Notes under the pieces: generated by a model
Told to the model about the DNA's origin: nothing
The model's database searches: none
Seen by the model: only the letters and a program-made list of their open reading frames with translations
Assembly: GCF_027923465.1 (NCBI RefSeq)
Contig: NZ_BRLB01000015.1
Location: forward strand, 62,001-126,000
Direction: 5' to 3'
Length of the DNA: 64,000 nt
Source of the DNA: Vallitalea longa
Lineage (GTDB): Bacteria > Bacillota > Clostridia > Lachnospirales > Vallitaleaceae
In this document: in pieces, positions 8,605 to 17,214 of the stretch
Position numbering within the stretch: position 1 is the first letter of the stretch
How the letters are laid out: each line of letters begins with the position of its first letter
Program-made: the position numbers and the translations under genes

Positions 8605-9618
8605 TTATCTTATCCTAACAGGAAAACCAACTTTCTTCTGAACTTTTCTTAAGGTTTTAGTAGCTAGATAATTAGCTGTTTCTCCATTTTTCTTGATTAT
8701 ACCATCAATATAATCTTTATTCTTTTGTAACTCCTTAAATCTTTCCTGAATTGGTCTAAGTTCATCAACAACTACTTCGCCAACAATTTTTTTCAAATCT
8801 CCATAACCTTTGCCTTCAAATACTTTCATAGAAGACTCTGTAGTTTCACCAGTAACACTGGAATATATGTCAATAAGATTCTTGACTCCCGGTTTATCTT
8901 CTGAGTAAGTTACTTCTCTATCAGAATCAGTTACAGCTCTTTTGATTTTATTTCTGATTGCTCCAAGGTCATCTAATATCGAAATATAACCATTAGGATT
9001 CTCATCTGACTTTGACATTTTTTTAGTTGGCTCTTGTAAACTCATTATTTTAGCACCAACTTTACCAATATAAGGTTCTGGTATTGTAAATACATCTCCA
9101 TATATATTATTGAATCTAGTCGCTATCTCTCTAGTAATCTCCAGATGTTGTTTTTGATCATGTCCTACAGGAACTAGGTCAGATTGAAATAGTAAAATAT
9201 CAGCTGCCATTAATACTGGATAAGTAAAAAGACCTGCATTTATGTTAGTATTGTGCTTTGCTGCTTTTTCTTTAAACTGTGTCATTCTATTTAACTCACC
9301 CATATATGTAAAGCAACTAAGAATCCATGCTAATTCTGCATGACCAGAAACATGTGATTGATAATACATAATATTCTTTTCAGGATCGAGTCCAGCTGCA
9401 ATATATAGTGTTAATAAATCTCTCGCACGCTTTCTGAGTAAAACGGGATCTTGTCTAACTGTAATTGAATGCATATCAACAACACAAAATAGGCAGTTAT
9501 AATCATCTTGTAATCTCGTCCAATTTTTAATGGCTCCTAAATAATTACCTAATGTTATTACACCAGTAGGTTGAATACCACTAAATATAACTTTTTTCTT
9601 TTCAGCCTGTGCACTCAT
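8605..9618 (-). CDS. trpS: Tryptophanyl-tRNA synthetase
   Basis: Charges tRNA-Trp. It is a class I synthetase of 337 aa from the chosen start. The HIGH-type motif is TLGNYLG (residues 22-28) and the KMSKS motif is KMSKS at about 200-204, followed by DENPNG. I choose ATG at 9618 because it sits 8 nt after AAAGGG; an in-frame GTG at 9627 overlaps that ribosome site. I looked for a tryptophan T-box leader (antiterminator TGGNACC-like sequence) in the upstream 330 nt and found none, so regulation is not evident. Confidence 0.96.
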   Translation of the reverse strand: MSAQAEKKKVIFSGIQPTGVITLGNYLGAIKNWTRLQDDYNCLFCVVDMHSITVRQDPVLLRKRARDLLTLYIAAGLDPEKNIMYYQSHVSGHAELAWILSCFTYMGELNRMTQFKEKAAKHNTNINAGLFTYPVLMAADILLFQSDLVPVGHDQKQHLEITREIATRFNNIYGDVFTIPEPYIGKVGAKIMSLQEPTKKMSKSDENPNGYISILDDLGAIRNKIKRAVTDSDREVTYSEDKPGVKNLIDIYSSVTGETTESSMKVFEGKGYGDLKKIVGEVVVDELRPIQERFKELQKNKDYIDGIIKKNGETANYLATKTLRKVQKKVGFPVRIR

Positions 9619-9627
9619 ACATGTCAC

Positions 9628-9911
9628 CCTTTCTTCATCTATTGTATTTATTTAATTTTAATTATTACGTGTTAGTTTAGCATATAATAATTATTTATTC
9701 AAGCTGCTGGGCTTTCGCGTTAAACTTTTTACAAGAAATCTTATTCAACATAAAAGCAAAAAATATGGTATATCCTTCATAATAAATCAAATCAGTTTTG
9801 TTAACAAGCTATAATTACTGGAATTGAACAACTCATATTTTATATAAAGAACAAGCGTATAAAAGGTTGGAAAGTCGAGTAATAATTTATCAAAAATTAC
9901 ACATACTAGAC
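9628..9911. other. Intergenic region without recognised gene
   Basis: About 285 nt between trpS and the small-gene operon. It is AT-rich with no open frame preceded by a ribosome site, no T-box and no strong hairpin. It should contain the trpS promoter, which I could not place. Confidence 0.6.
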
Positions 9912-9934
9912 TATATTAGTTCGACTAATATAAT
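9907..9934 (+). promoter_or_regulatory. Promoter overlapped by a perfect palindrome (small-gene operon)
   Basis: TATATTAGT-TCG-ACTAATATA (9912-9932) is a perfect 9-bp inverted repeat with a 3-nt centre. It covers the spacer and runs into a consensus -10 TATAAT (9929-9934); a -35-like TAGACT lies 16 nt upstream. The placement is that of a repressor operator (MarR- or TetR-like size). The regulator is unknown. Confidence 0.6.
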
Positions 9935-9954
9935 AAAGTATCTGGAGGGATGTT

Positions 9955-10131
9955 ATGTTAACTTTTTCTAACAGTAGGAGAATACGTAGATATCCGAAAT
10001 CATCTATAATCCATCTACCGATTAGTGAATATATCTTCAATGTTTATAATCCTTTTAGTTACACAAATGATTTCATTAATAGTTGCAGTTCAACTATATC
10101 TAATTCAAGAAGACGAAATGTAGGTAGGTAG
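9955..10131 (+). CDS. Small basic protein (58 aa), unknown
   Basis: Short gene beginning MLTFSNSRRIRRYPKSS and ending NSRRRNVGR. It is basic, with arginine clusters at both ends and a central aromatic/Asn-rich part (EYIFNVYNPFSYTNDF). No transmembrane segment and no known motif. It is supported by GGAGG 7 nt before the ATG, a promoter with palindromic operator directly upstream, and a second small gene 24 nt downstream. Another ATG at 9950 gives only three codons. It could be a nucleic-acid-binding or antitoxin-like protein, but nothing proves this. Confidence 0.55.
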   Translation: MLTFSNSRRIRRYPKSSIIHLPISEYIFNVYNPFSYTNDFINSCSSTISNSRRRNVGR

Positions 10132-10155
10132 GTTAACTATTGAAAGGAGAAAATT

Positions 10156-10335
10156 ATGGATAGTATGATGAATTTTTGTGAAACAGCTAAACAATGCAGT
10201 TCCTATTGTCCTAGACAAAACGTACAATCTTTATCTAATTCCACAGTAGAAAGTACATCTTGCCTTAATTGCACTAATTGGGAAAACAGTCATTGTAAAC
10301 TTGATTTATATGACCAAATAAATCATACAGAATAA
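10156..10335 (+). CDS. Small cysteine-rich protein (59 aa), probable metal binding
   Basis: Begins MDSMMNFCETAKQC. Six cysteines: C8, C14, C18, C36, C39, C47, as C-x5-C-x3-C then C-x2-C-x7-C. The second half, CLNCTNWENSHCKLDLYDQI, has the look of small clostridial zinc or iron-sulfur proteins with a C-x2-C plus a final Cys before an LDLYD-type tail. An AAAGGAGA ribosome site lies 6 nt upstream. It is translated after the 58-aa gene and followed directly by a terminator, so both form one short operon. Function unknown; metal binding is inferred from the cysteine spacing only. Confidence 0.75.
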   Translation: MDSMMNFCETAKQCSSYCPRQNVQSLSNSTVESTSCLNCTNWENSHCKLDLYDQINHTE

Positions 10336-10340
10336 CATAG

Positions 10341-10380
10341 ATGGGGCTGTCTTATTTACTTAAAAAGACAGCCCCATATT
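10341..10380 (+). terminator. Terminator of the small-gene operon
   Basis: A 13-bp perfect stem, ATGGGGCTGTCTT (10341-10353) with AAGACAGCCCCAT (10365-10377). The T tract is short, but the stem is very stable and lies 5 nt after the stop. Confidence 0.8.
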
Positions 10381-10409
10381 AAACATATTATTTAGAAAGG
10401 TAATTTAGT

Positions 10410-11129
10410 ATGGAGTGCAAGTTTAAAAATAGTAACATAATCGTTATAGCCATTACATTTATTTTATTAATGGGATTCATATTCTTTGATAACCTTAATA
10501 GTAAAGCAGTCATTATAGTTTTTCTATCGATATTCCTTTTAATCGTGTGTACTAGATTTTTCTATACAGGTTGTATGATTAATATTCTATTACTCATATA
10601 TCTACCATTCATGCTTATTCAAGATAATATGTTAATCAATAAAGATCAGACATTTACTTTGATTTTTATTTTGTGCACATTATTTTTGGCATCCATATTT
10701 GATTTTTTGATACTTGCCTACCATATAAATAATAATGATAATAAACTGAATTGTGATGTTACTTCCATTTTGAACAAACCATTTTTTAAAATACTTTGTA
10801 TATTTTTTTTATATCTATCGATACTTTTTTCAGTAATTGATTCATTTGCCCTACTGTACACTCATCTAAGCAATATCTTTAATGAGGGTATTATAGGTAA
10901 AGATGAGATATTCAGTCATCTGGATGCTCTTTATTTTAGCACAACCACATTTTTCACAATAGGATTCGGAGACATATGCCCTTCGGAGTACTCAGAAATC
11001 ACCAAGCGATTAGTAATCATTCAAGCTATGATCAGCCATATTATCACTACCGTTTTGTGGCCTGTGGCTATAATTTTTGTATTTGGTAAAAGCACAAAAA
11101 AAATATTTACATTCAATGATAAAAACTAA
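10410..11129 (+). CDS. Two-pore-helix potassium channel (Ion_trans_2 type)
   Basis: 239-aa membrane protein. It has about four N-terminal hydrophobic segments (10-27, 31-47, 50-70, 82-103) and then the pore unit: outer helix 126-150, pore helix with TTTFFTIGFGD, and inner helix about 200-228. The selectivity filter is TIGFG at 183-187. No cytoplasmic RCK/TrkA domain is present and the protein ends soon after the last helix. It probably conducts K+ at the cell membrane. An AAAGG ribosome site precedes the ATG at 10410. The preceding small-gene terminator makes it a separate unit. Confidence 0.85.
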   Translation: MECKFKNSNIIVIAITFILLMGFIFFDNLNSKAVIIVFLSIFLLIVCTRFFYTGCMINILLLIYLPFMLIQDNMLINKDQTFTLIFILCTLFLASIFDFLILAYHINNNDNKLNCDVTSILNKPFFKILCIFFLYLSILFSVIDSFALLYTHLSNIFNEGIIGKDEIFSHLDALYFSTTTFFTIGFGDICPSEYSEITKRLVIIQAMISHIITTVLWPVAIIFVFGKSTKKIFTFNDKN

Positions 11130-11140
11130 TTGTAATATAA

Positions 11141-11162
11141 AATACCCCTTTAGCGGGGTATT
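11141..11162. terminator. Bidirectional terminator after the K+ channel gene
   Basis: AATACCCC (11141-11148) and GGGGTATT (11155-11162) form an 8-bp perfect hairpin between convergent genes. The T-runs are modest. Confidence 0.75.
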
Positions 11163-11183
11163 AAATAATTCTTATAACTTACT

Positions 11184-11939
11184 TCATTTTTCTATACATA
11201 AATACTTTTTATAGTTACTAAGAATATGTATCACTATAATTATTAATGCTGCTATAATTGTTATACTTATTGGCGTATTACTGCCACAGTGCCTAACAAG
11301 TATACCGATTAATGCCCAACCAGCAGTTAAAAGAAACGCTAAGTCATTATTCTTAATTGAAACATACATGGATAACAATACAGCGAAAATCAGAACTATG
11401 ACTGTCCATGTTGTTTCGGATAATCCGAGTCCATTCCATCCTGTAGTCTTTAAAACTACTGATACATTAGCAATAGTAGCTATGCTTATCCAAGCTAGAT
11501 ATACACTAAATGGTATATTGATGCTTCTTCTATCACTTTCTTTTATTGAACAAATATTATCAAGTCTATTATAGATTTTTATTAATGTGAATAAGAGTAA
11601 AACCATAATGAGCAATGATAAACATAACTTTTCATAATGCCAAGCAAATAACCATAGTCCGTTAAGAATTGCTGAGATAAAGAATAGACAACCTATTTTG
11701 TCAATATAGATATTTTGTTTTTGTTTTGGAAGTAGCCCATATATTACAAATCCTAATAATAGTATATAAATAAGTGCCCATATCATAAATGTGTAAGGTG
11801 CAGGTGTAAATAAAGAATTGATATTCTCTGATATTTCTCCTGTTGTTTTACCGTTAAGAGGTAAAGCTACGGCTAGTATATTAATCAATATCATAAAAAC
11901 ATACCCAACAACATTAAGAATTCTAATTCTTCTCTCCAT
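11184..11939 (-). CDS. TspO/MBR-related integral membrane protein
   Basis: 251 aa with seven to eight hydrophobic segments. The first 60 residues, including the PAPYTFMIWALIYILL stretch and a later LWLFAWHY segment, resemble the tryptophan-rich sensory protein (TspO) fold. In Firmicutes, proteins of about 250 aa carry this TspO-like core plus extra C-terminal helices. Ligand and role are unknown; porphyrin or tetrapyrrole binding by classical TspO should not be assumed here. Monocistronic on the minus strand, converging on the K+ channel. Confidence 0.65.
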   Translation of the reverse strand: MERRIRILNVVGYVFMILINILAVALPLNGKTTGEISENINSLFTPAPYTFMIWALIYILLLGFVIYGLLPKQKQNIYIDKIGCLFFISAILNGLWLFAWHYEKLCLSLLIMVLLLFTLIKIYNRLDNICSIKESDRRSINIPFSVYLAWISIATIANVSVVLKTTGWNGLGLSETTWTVIVLIFAVLLSMYVSIKNNDLAFLLTAGWALIGILVRHCGSNTPISITIIAALIIIVIHILSNYKKYLCIEK

Positions 11940-12021
11940 TATCCTCGTCCTTTATTTATTATTTATTACTATATATGACTGATATTCAATTTTCATGCAA
12001 GAAATCTTTCTGTAATTGAAA

Positions 12022-12678
12022 TTATAATACACATTTCAATAATCCCAATATCAACAAATGACCAGGATAGAAGATATAAAACAAGTATTTAAGGTTAACA
12101 CCTTTCTTATTATTATAAAAATATAATGCTATCAGTGCTAAGATAGAAAATATTTGTAAATTGATTATTTGATATGATGCAAAATCAACAACCACTAACA
12201 ACAAGGTTATTACTATATAACTTAATGCCTGTTTGTTGAACTTTCTATTATAATAATAAAAAGAAAATATAATTATAACTCCTAATATGCCATAATCAGT
12301 ATTAAGTAATTCAGCGATAATTCCAATTAGAAAAACAAAATATAAACCATTTCTTTTATAATTATCATATATATAAATAGACAGTAACCCTAAAAATAAT
12401 GTAAAAAATATATTCAATCCACTACCTAATTCAAATATATTACCATTAAATGCAAGATTAAACGGTATCTCTGATATTATTGCAGAAACAGCTAATCTAA
12501 TAAGATACTTTTTGATATTATGAGTATGAAAAAAACCCTCTGCGATTAAGAATGCAAAGATAGGGAAAGCTAATCTACCTATAATCCTAAATATATCATA
12601 TTCTTGGAAAAAAACTGCACCTAAATGGTCTATTAACATTGTTATACAAGCTAATATTTTCAAATTTGTTGAACTCAT
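12022..12678 (-). CDS. TraX-family membrane protein
   Basis: 218-aa polytopic protein. The TraX signature is present: an N-terminal MLIDHLGAVFF segment with the conserved DH, then RIIGRLAFPIFAFLIAEGF and a IPFNLAF element. The founding member acetylates F-pilin; chromosomal clostridial members have no assigned substrate and are likely membrane acyltransferases (family inference). Eight or so membrane helices. No conjugation genes are nearby, so a pilin link is not supported here. Confidence 0.85.
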   Translation of the reverse strand: MSSTNLKILACITMLIDHLGAVFFQEYDIFRIIGRLAFPIFAFLIAEGFFHTHNIKKYLIRLAVSAIISEIPFNLAFNGNIFELGSGLNIFFTLFLGLLSIYIYDNYKRNGLYFVFLIGIIAELLNTDYGILGVIIIFSFYYYNRKFNKQALSYIVITLLLVVVDFASYQIINLQIFSILALIALYFYNNKKGVNLKYLFYIFYPGHLLILGLLKCVL

Positions 12679-12928
12679 ATTTTACCTCTTTCACTATTTG
12701 ATAATTTTAATATATCCTTAATTAATCTTTTTTGCAAGTTATCTATACTACAACTTTTATAATTTAATATTTCATTTATAATACTTAAAATGATTTCTTT
12801 TATCTTATTCAATATATACATACTTAAATTGCACTTGATAAAAATTAAAAAGTAACGTAAACTTATATTAATTAATATTATGAACTTAGTTAGATACTAG
12901 TTCATTGTTTTATGGAAGGAGAAAATAT

Positions 12929-14152
12929 ATGAACGTATGTGAAAGATTTATTAATTATGTAAAAGTGGAGACTACTTCTAATGAAGAGTCAGAAACTTGT
13001 CCAAGTACAATAACCCAACTTGATCTTGCTAAAATATTAGTTGAAGAATTAAACATTCTAGGACTTGATGATATATCACTGGATGATAACGGATACATTA
13101 TGGCTACTCTAAAAGCGAATACCGATAAAGATATACCAACAATTGGATTTATTGCCCATATGGATACTGCTCCTGATATGAGTGGAAAAGATGTAAATCC
13201 TAGAATCATAAAGAATTATGATGGAAATGATATAGTACTTAATGAAACTTTTAATGTAATTCTATCCACCAAAGATTATCCTTCATTAAAGGACTATGAA
13301 GGAAAAGATCTTATAGTTACAGATGGTACAACACTTCTTGGAGCGGACGATAAAGCTGGTATAGCAGAAATAATGTCAGCAATAGAATATTTAGTCAACC
13401 ATGAAGAAATTGAACATGGAACTATAAAAATCGCATTCACTCCTGATGAAGAAATCGGAAGAGGCGCAGATAAATTTGATGTTGAAAAATTTCATGCAGA
13501 TTTTGCTTATACTCTAGACGGTGGACCATTAGGTGAACTTGAATATGAAAACTTTAATGCTGCTAATGCTTGGTTGACTATTCATGGGAATAATATCCAC
13601 CCAGGTTCTGCCAAAAATAAAATGCTTAGTGCTATGGAGATAGCTTTTGAATTAGATGGTATGCTTCCACCTAATGAAAGGCCACAATACACCGAAGATT
13701 ATGAAGGCTTTTACCACCTAATTGGTATGGAAGGCAATGTAGAAAAAGTTAAAATGCAGTATATCATCAGAGACCATAATAAAGAATTATATTACAACAA
13801 AAAAGAGTATTTTACTAATGTAATCAACTACCTCAATCTAAAATATGGTGATAATACTGTTGAATGCAAATTAAAAGATATGTATTTCAATATGAAAGAA
13901 AAAGTAGAACCATTCATACATATTGTGGATACTGCCAAAGAAGCAATGGAATCATTAGATATAGTTCCTGTAGTTGTTCCAATTCGTGGTGGGACTGATG
14001 GTGCAAGATTATCTTACATGGGACTCCCTTGTCCTAATTTATTCACTGGTGGTCACAATTACCATGGTAAATACGAATACATATGTATTCAATCTATGGA
14101 AAAAGCCGTAGACACAGTAATTAAAATTATTGAATTATATGCACAAAAATAA
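12929..14152 (+). CDS. pepT: Peptidase T (tripeptide aminopeptidase)
   Basis: Cytoplasmic M20-family zinc aminopeptidase that removes the N-terminal residue of tripeptides. Length is 407 aa from the chosen start, matching the family. Seen: metal-ligand region GFIAHMDTAPD (H and D), the bridging aspartate in LLGADDKAG, the catalytic glutamate pair in FTPDEEIGRG, and the late histidine in TGGHNYHGKYE. The start is ATG at 12929, 8 nt after AAGGAGA; an upstream in-frame TTG would add eight residues and place the ribosome site inside the gene. Confidence 0.96.
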   Translation: MNVCERFINYVKVETTSNEESETCPSTITQLDLAKILVEELNILGLDDISLDDNGYIMATLKANTDKDIPTIGFIAHMDTAPDMSGKDVNPRIIKNYDGNDIVLNETFNVILSTKDYPSLKDYEGKDLIVTDGTTLLGADDKAGIAEIMSAIEYLVNHEEIEHGTIKIAFTPDEEIGRGADKFDVEKFHADFAYTLDGGPLGELEYENFNAANAWLTIHGNNIHPGSAKNKMLSAMEIAFELDGMLPPNERPQYTEDYEGFYHLIGMEGNVEKVKMQYIIRDHNKELYYNKKEYFTNVINYLNLKYGDNTVECKLKDMYFNMKEKVEPFIHIVDTAKEAMESLDIVPVVVPIRGGTDGARLSYMGLPCPNLFTGGHNYHGKYEYICIQSMEKAVDTVIKIIELYAQK

Positions 14153-14326
14153 AAATATTAATTTATTTACTTTCAGTTGACATAAATATTGGTTTAATTG
14201 TCTATCTTACAATATTGTAAGATACCTCTATGTTTTGTAATCTACGTAAATGGATTAATTGATATTAATATTATATAATATTAATATAAGCTGATTAGAA
14301 GTGATTACATACAGGAGGTAATATAT

Positions 14327-14983
14327 ATGAAAAGTTTGTTTAAAAAAATAATAATAGCATTTTCTATAGTATTTATATTAGTTTTAACCTATAGTCATTT
14401 TTATGATCCTAGTAATGAACAGTACTCACTTGATTATAGTTTAAAAAGACAAATCACTAATAAAATGCCTCATTATGTAGAACTTGATAAAATTCCTGAA
14501 AATCTTATTAATGCAACAATTGCCATGGAAGATAAAAGATTTTATTCTCATGGTGGTTTTGATATAATAGCTATTGCTAGAGCAACTATAACCGATATAT
14601 CCGAAGGAAGAATCGTACAAGGCGGAAGTACTATTACTCAGCAACTTGCCAAAAATCTATTCTTCAGCAATAGAAAATCAATAACCAGGAAATTAAAGGA
14701 ACTTATAGTAGCTACTAAACTTGAACATATGTTTACCAAAGACGATATACTCGAAATGTATTTAAATATAATTTATTATGGAGCTGGAGCTCATGGAGCT
14801 AATGAAGCATCTCATGCATTCTTTTCCAAAGATGTAAACAATCTTACATTAGAAGAATGTGCAATGTTAGCTGGTTTGCCTCAAGCCCCTAGTATATATA
14901 ATCCTGTAAGTAGTTTATCAACCGCTAGAAAAAGGCAAGAACTAGTTATGAGTGTTATGATGAAAAATGGATATATAAATTAA
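14327..14983 (+). CDS. Monofunctional GT51 peptidoglycan transglycosylase
   Basis: Membrane-anchored glycosyltransferase that polymerises lipid II into glycan strands outside the membrane. 218 aa with one N-terminal membrane helix (about 5-22) and a single GT51 domain. Seen: the catalytic glutamate E68 in AMEDKRFYSHGG, GGSTITQQLAKN, KLKELIVATKLE, and the second glutamate region EMYLNIIYYGAGAHG. No transpeptidase domain follows, so it is MtgA-like rather than a class A PBP. A GGAGG site precedes the ATG. Its neighbour on the other side of a terminator is a wall-sugar recycling operon. Confidence 0.93.
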   Translation: MKSLFKKIIIAFSIVFILVLTYSHFYDPSNEQYSLDYSLKRQITNKMPHYVELDKIPENLINATIAMEDKRFYSHGGFDIIAIARATITDISEGRIVQGGSTITQQLAKNLFFSNRKSITRKLKELIVATKLEHMFTKDDILEMYLNIIYYGAGAHGANEASHAFFSKDVNNLTLEECAMLAGLPQAPSIYNPVSSLSTARKRQELVMSVMMKNGYIN

Positions 14984-15016
14984 TTGATACACAACATTAA
15001 TATTTCTATAATTATT

Positions 15017-15050
15017 AAGGGGACATTTCTTATGATAATGTCCCTTTCTC
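15017..15050. terminator. Terminator between GT51 gene and the recycling operon
   Basis: AAGGGGACATT (15017-15027) pairs with AATGTCCCTTT (15037-15047) and is followed on the plus strand by CTC and T-rich DNA. It sits between convergent genes and may serve both. Confidence 0.75.
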
Positions 15051-15061
15051 TATAAATTCAT

Positions 15062-15562
15062 CTATTCATTTGATTCAATTGCAGCTAGAAAATGGTCATA
15101 TATACTATGTTCCTTTGAACTATCGATTATAACTGCATTCACACATTTTTCATAGAATTCAGCTGGACCGATTCCTCCGATTATTGCATATACATATCCT
15201 TCGTCTTTCATTGCATTTAGTGAACGTAATAATAGCGCTTTACCAATTTTCTTACCTTGATATTCCTCTAATACTTTAGTTGGTCCAAAAAAATCTAAAG
15301 CTGTAGCATTATAACAAGCATATCCAACTATTTTGCTACCCTTAGCTGCAATGAAGCATGAAACCGGATTATTAGAGAAACATACATCACATTCACCTGC
15401 TGCATTAATACTGGAATGTTCCTGTACCCACTTAGTTATTCTGTACTTATCAGGTGCTAATGCTCTGAATATCTCTATTCCTTCTTCTTTTTGCAAACTA
15501 TTCAATTCAGTATGATAATCTTTTATTTGTAATAGATTAACTAACATATCTGCCACGATCAT
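15062..15562 (-). CDS. GNAT-family N-acetyltransferase
   Basis: 166-aa acetyl-CoA-dependent acyltransferase. The acetyl-CoA loop is QGKKIGKALL (about 106-115), preceded by a beta-strand region IVGYACYNATALDFFGPTKV. It is the last gene of the ABC-murQ-nagZ operon, 77 nt after nagZ, so an amino sugar or wall-peptide substrate is plausible but unproven. Start choice: ATG at 15562 is only 2 nt from GAGG; an in-frame GTG two codons later (15556) has ideal 8-nt spacing and may be the real start. Confidence 0.8.
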   Translation of the reverse strand: MIVADMLVNLLQIKDYHTELNSLQKEEGIEIFRALAPDKYRITKWVQEHSSINAAGECDVCFSNNPVSCFIAAKGSKIVGYACYNATALDFFGPTKVLEEYQGKKIGKALLLRSLNAMKDEGYVYAIIGGIGPAEFYEKCVNAVIIDSSKEHSIYDHFLAAIESNE

Positions 15563-15638
15563 AACCTCTTTTCTACTTTTTCATTAACCAACAATTCATT
15601 AATTACTATAAAATCAAATTATTGGTCCATTGTAATCA

Positions 15639-17186
15639 TTACATTATTACAGGTAACTTTCCTTCCGGTTCATATGGATTTTCAAATAGTTCTGCCAATA
15701 CTTTCAAACTGTTTGATGTATATTCATAAACAGCTATTCCATATACATTTTCAGGTAGATATTTCAAATCATAGGGATTTCTAAGCGCTAACACAATTAC
15801 TTTATTATTCCTCACAGCTACTTTTTTTATCAGCTCCAATTGTCCTTTGTTTAAATGTCCATTGTATGTTCCTATTACAACAGTGCTATATGATTCAACT
15901 TCTTCTAATGCCATTTCAATTTCTGTAGAATCTGGATCTTTTGATATAATTTTTCCTCGTCCACCAAATCTATCAGCCATATATTTTGGAAAATTCAATG
16001 TATTATCTTTTTTATTTGATACGTTAGTTGCTCTAAAAGGTAACGTTCCAATAAACAATGGATTTTGTCCAAGTTCTGGTAAACTTTTTGTTGGCATTTT
16101 AACCGGAGTAATGGATTTTTTTAATAATTGTGATACGTAATTTTTACCATACTGTTCATCAAAAATAATTTCTGTATCAGAGTTATCAATGAACTTATTT
16201 TTCCAGTACAAAATTTTATCTATGGAACAGTCCATTTCTTCCATTGAAAGTTCTCCACTATCAAATGCCTTTGTAAGTGTTTCAGATACATCTTTGACTA
16301 GCCTTGTTGTGTGAGAAATAAATATCAAGTCCACTCCTGCCTTAATAGCTAACTTGATACCTTCTATTGTACCATAAGATTGCTGGATTGCCTGCATTTC
16401 CATACAATCACTGATTACCAATCCCTGAAATCCCATTTTTTCTTTTAACATATCATTAACGATTTCTCTTGACATGGTAGCTGGTAATTTATTATCTATA
16501 ATTTTCGGAAACAAAATATGAGCTGTTGTAATTGCTGGTATTCCTTCTACTATCACCCTTTTGAAGGGTATCAACTCACATTTTTCAAGTTCTTCTAACG
16601 ATTTATTTATCTGTGGCAAGCCAAGATGAGAATCTATATTAGTATCACCATGACCTGGAAAATGTTTTGCAGATGCCATGACACCACCATCCAACAAACC
16701 TCTTGTCATTGCAGCTGCATATTCTGCGACTTTTTCTGGTGAATCTCCATAGCTTCTAACTCCGATAACAGGATTATCCATATTGGAATTGATATCAACT
16801 ACTGGTGCAAGATTAAAATTAACTCCTAGCTTTTTTAATTGTCTTCCTGTTATTTTTCCAGCTTGATATGCATATTCAGTTTCTCCTGTTGCAGCTATAG
16901 CCATTGCCCCAGGAATATTCACACTATCTTCTGCTAATCTTGTTACCATTCCACCTTCTTGGTCTATAGTAATAAAAGCTCCTATTCCAGTATGTTCTTT
17001 AATTAGTTTTTGTAAATCAGAACATAATTTTTTTAATTGTGAACCATTTTCTATATTCTCTTTGAACAATATTATATTAGATATTTTATATTCTCTTATC
17101 ATTTTTTCTAGTTCTTCAGTTATTTTCGTCCCTGAAAAACCCACCACAAGACGCTGGCCTATCTTTTCTGGTAATGTTAAATTCAT
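15639..17186 (-). CDS. nagZ: Family 3 glycoside hydrolase, NagZ-type beta-N-acetylglucosaminidase
   Basis: Removes GlcNAc from GlcNAc-MurNAc muropeptides. 515 aa: GH3 TIM-barrel domain (about 1-335) and a GH3 C-terminal domain (about 350-515). The NagZ signature KHFPGHGDTNIDSH (174-187) carries the Asp-His acid/base dyad (D185, H187), and the nucleophile is D260 in LVISDCMEM. Unlike B. subtilis NagZ there is no signal peptide, so the enzyme is cytoplasmic and must act on imported disaccharides or muropeptides. It lies 28 nt after murQ in the same operon, which fits sequential release of GlcNAc and MurNAc-6-P chemistry. Confidence 0.92.
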   Translation of the reverse strand: MNLTLPEKIGQRLVVGFSGTKITEELEKMIREYKISNIILFKENIENGSQLKKLCSDLQKLIKEHTGIGAFITIDQEGGMVTRLAEDSVNIPGAMAIAATGETEYAYQAGKITGRQLKKLGVNFNLAPVVDINSNMDNPVIGVRSYGDSPEKVAEYAAAMTRGLLDGGVMASAKHFPGHGDTNIDSHLGLPQINKSLEELEKCELIPFKRVIVEGIPAITTAHILFPKIIDNKLPATMSREIVNDMLKEKMGFQGLVISDCMEMQAIQQSYGTIEGIKLAIKAGVDLIFISHTTRLVKDVSETLTKAFDSGELSMEEMDCSIDKILYWKNKFIDNSDTEIIFDEQYGKNYVSQLLKKSITPVKMPTKSLPELGQNPLFIGTLPFRATNVSNKKDNTLNFPKYMADRFGGRGKIISKDPDSTEIEMALEEVESYSTVVIGTYNGHLNKGQLELIKKVAVRNNKVIVLALRNPYDLKYLPENVYGIAVYEYTSNSLKVLAELFENPYEPEGKLPVIM

Positions 17187-17214
17187 ACTCTTTTTATCTC
17201 CTTATACACAAATA

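Noticed and set aside
9628-9760. Possible T-box leader before trpS
   Set aside because: No T-box core sequence, specifier loop or terminator/antiterminator pair could be found.
12022-12678. Conjugation function for the TraX-family gene
   Set aside because: No transfer, relaxase or pilus genes nearby; chromosomal TraX-like proteins are common in Clostridia.
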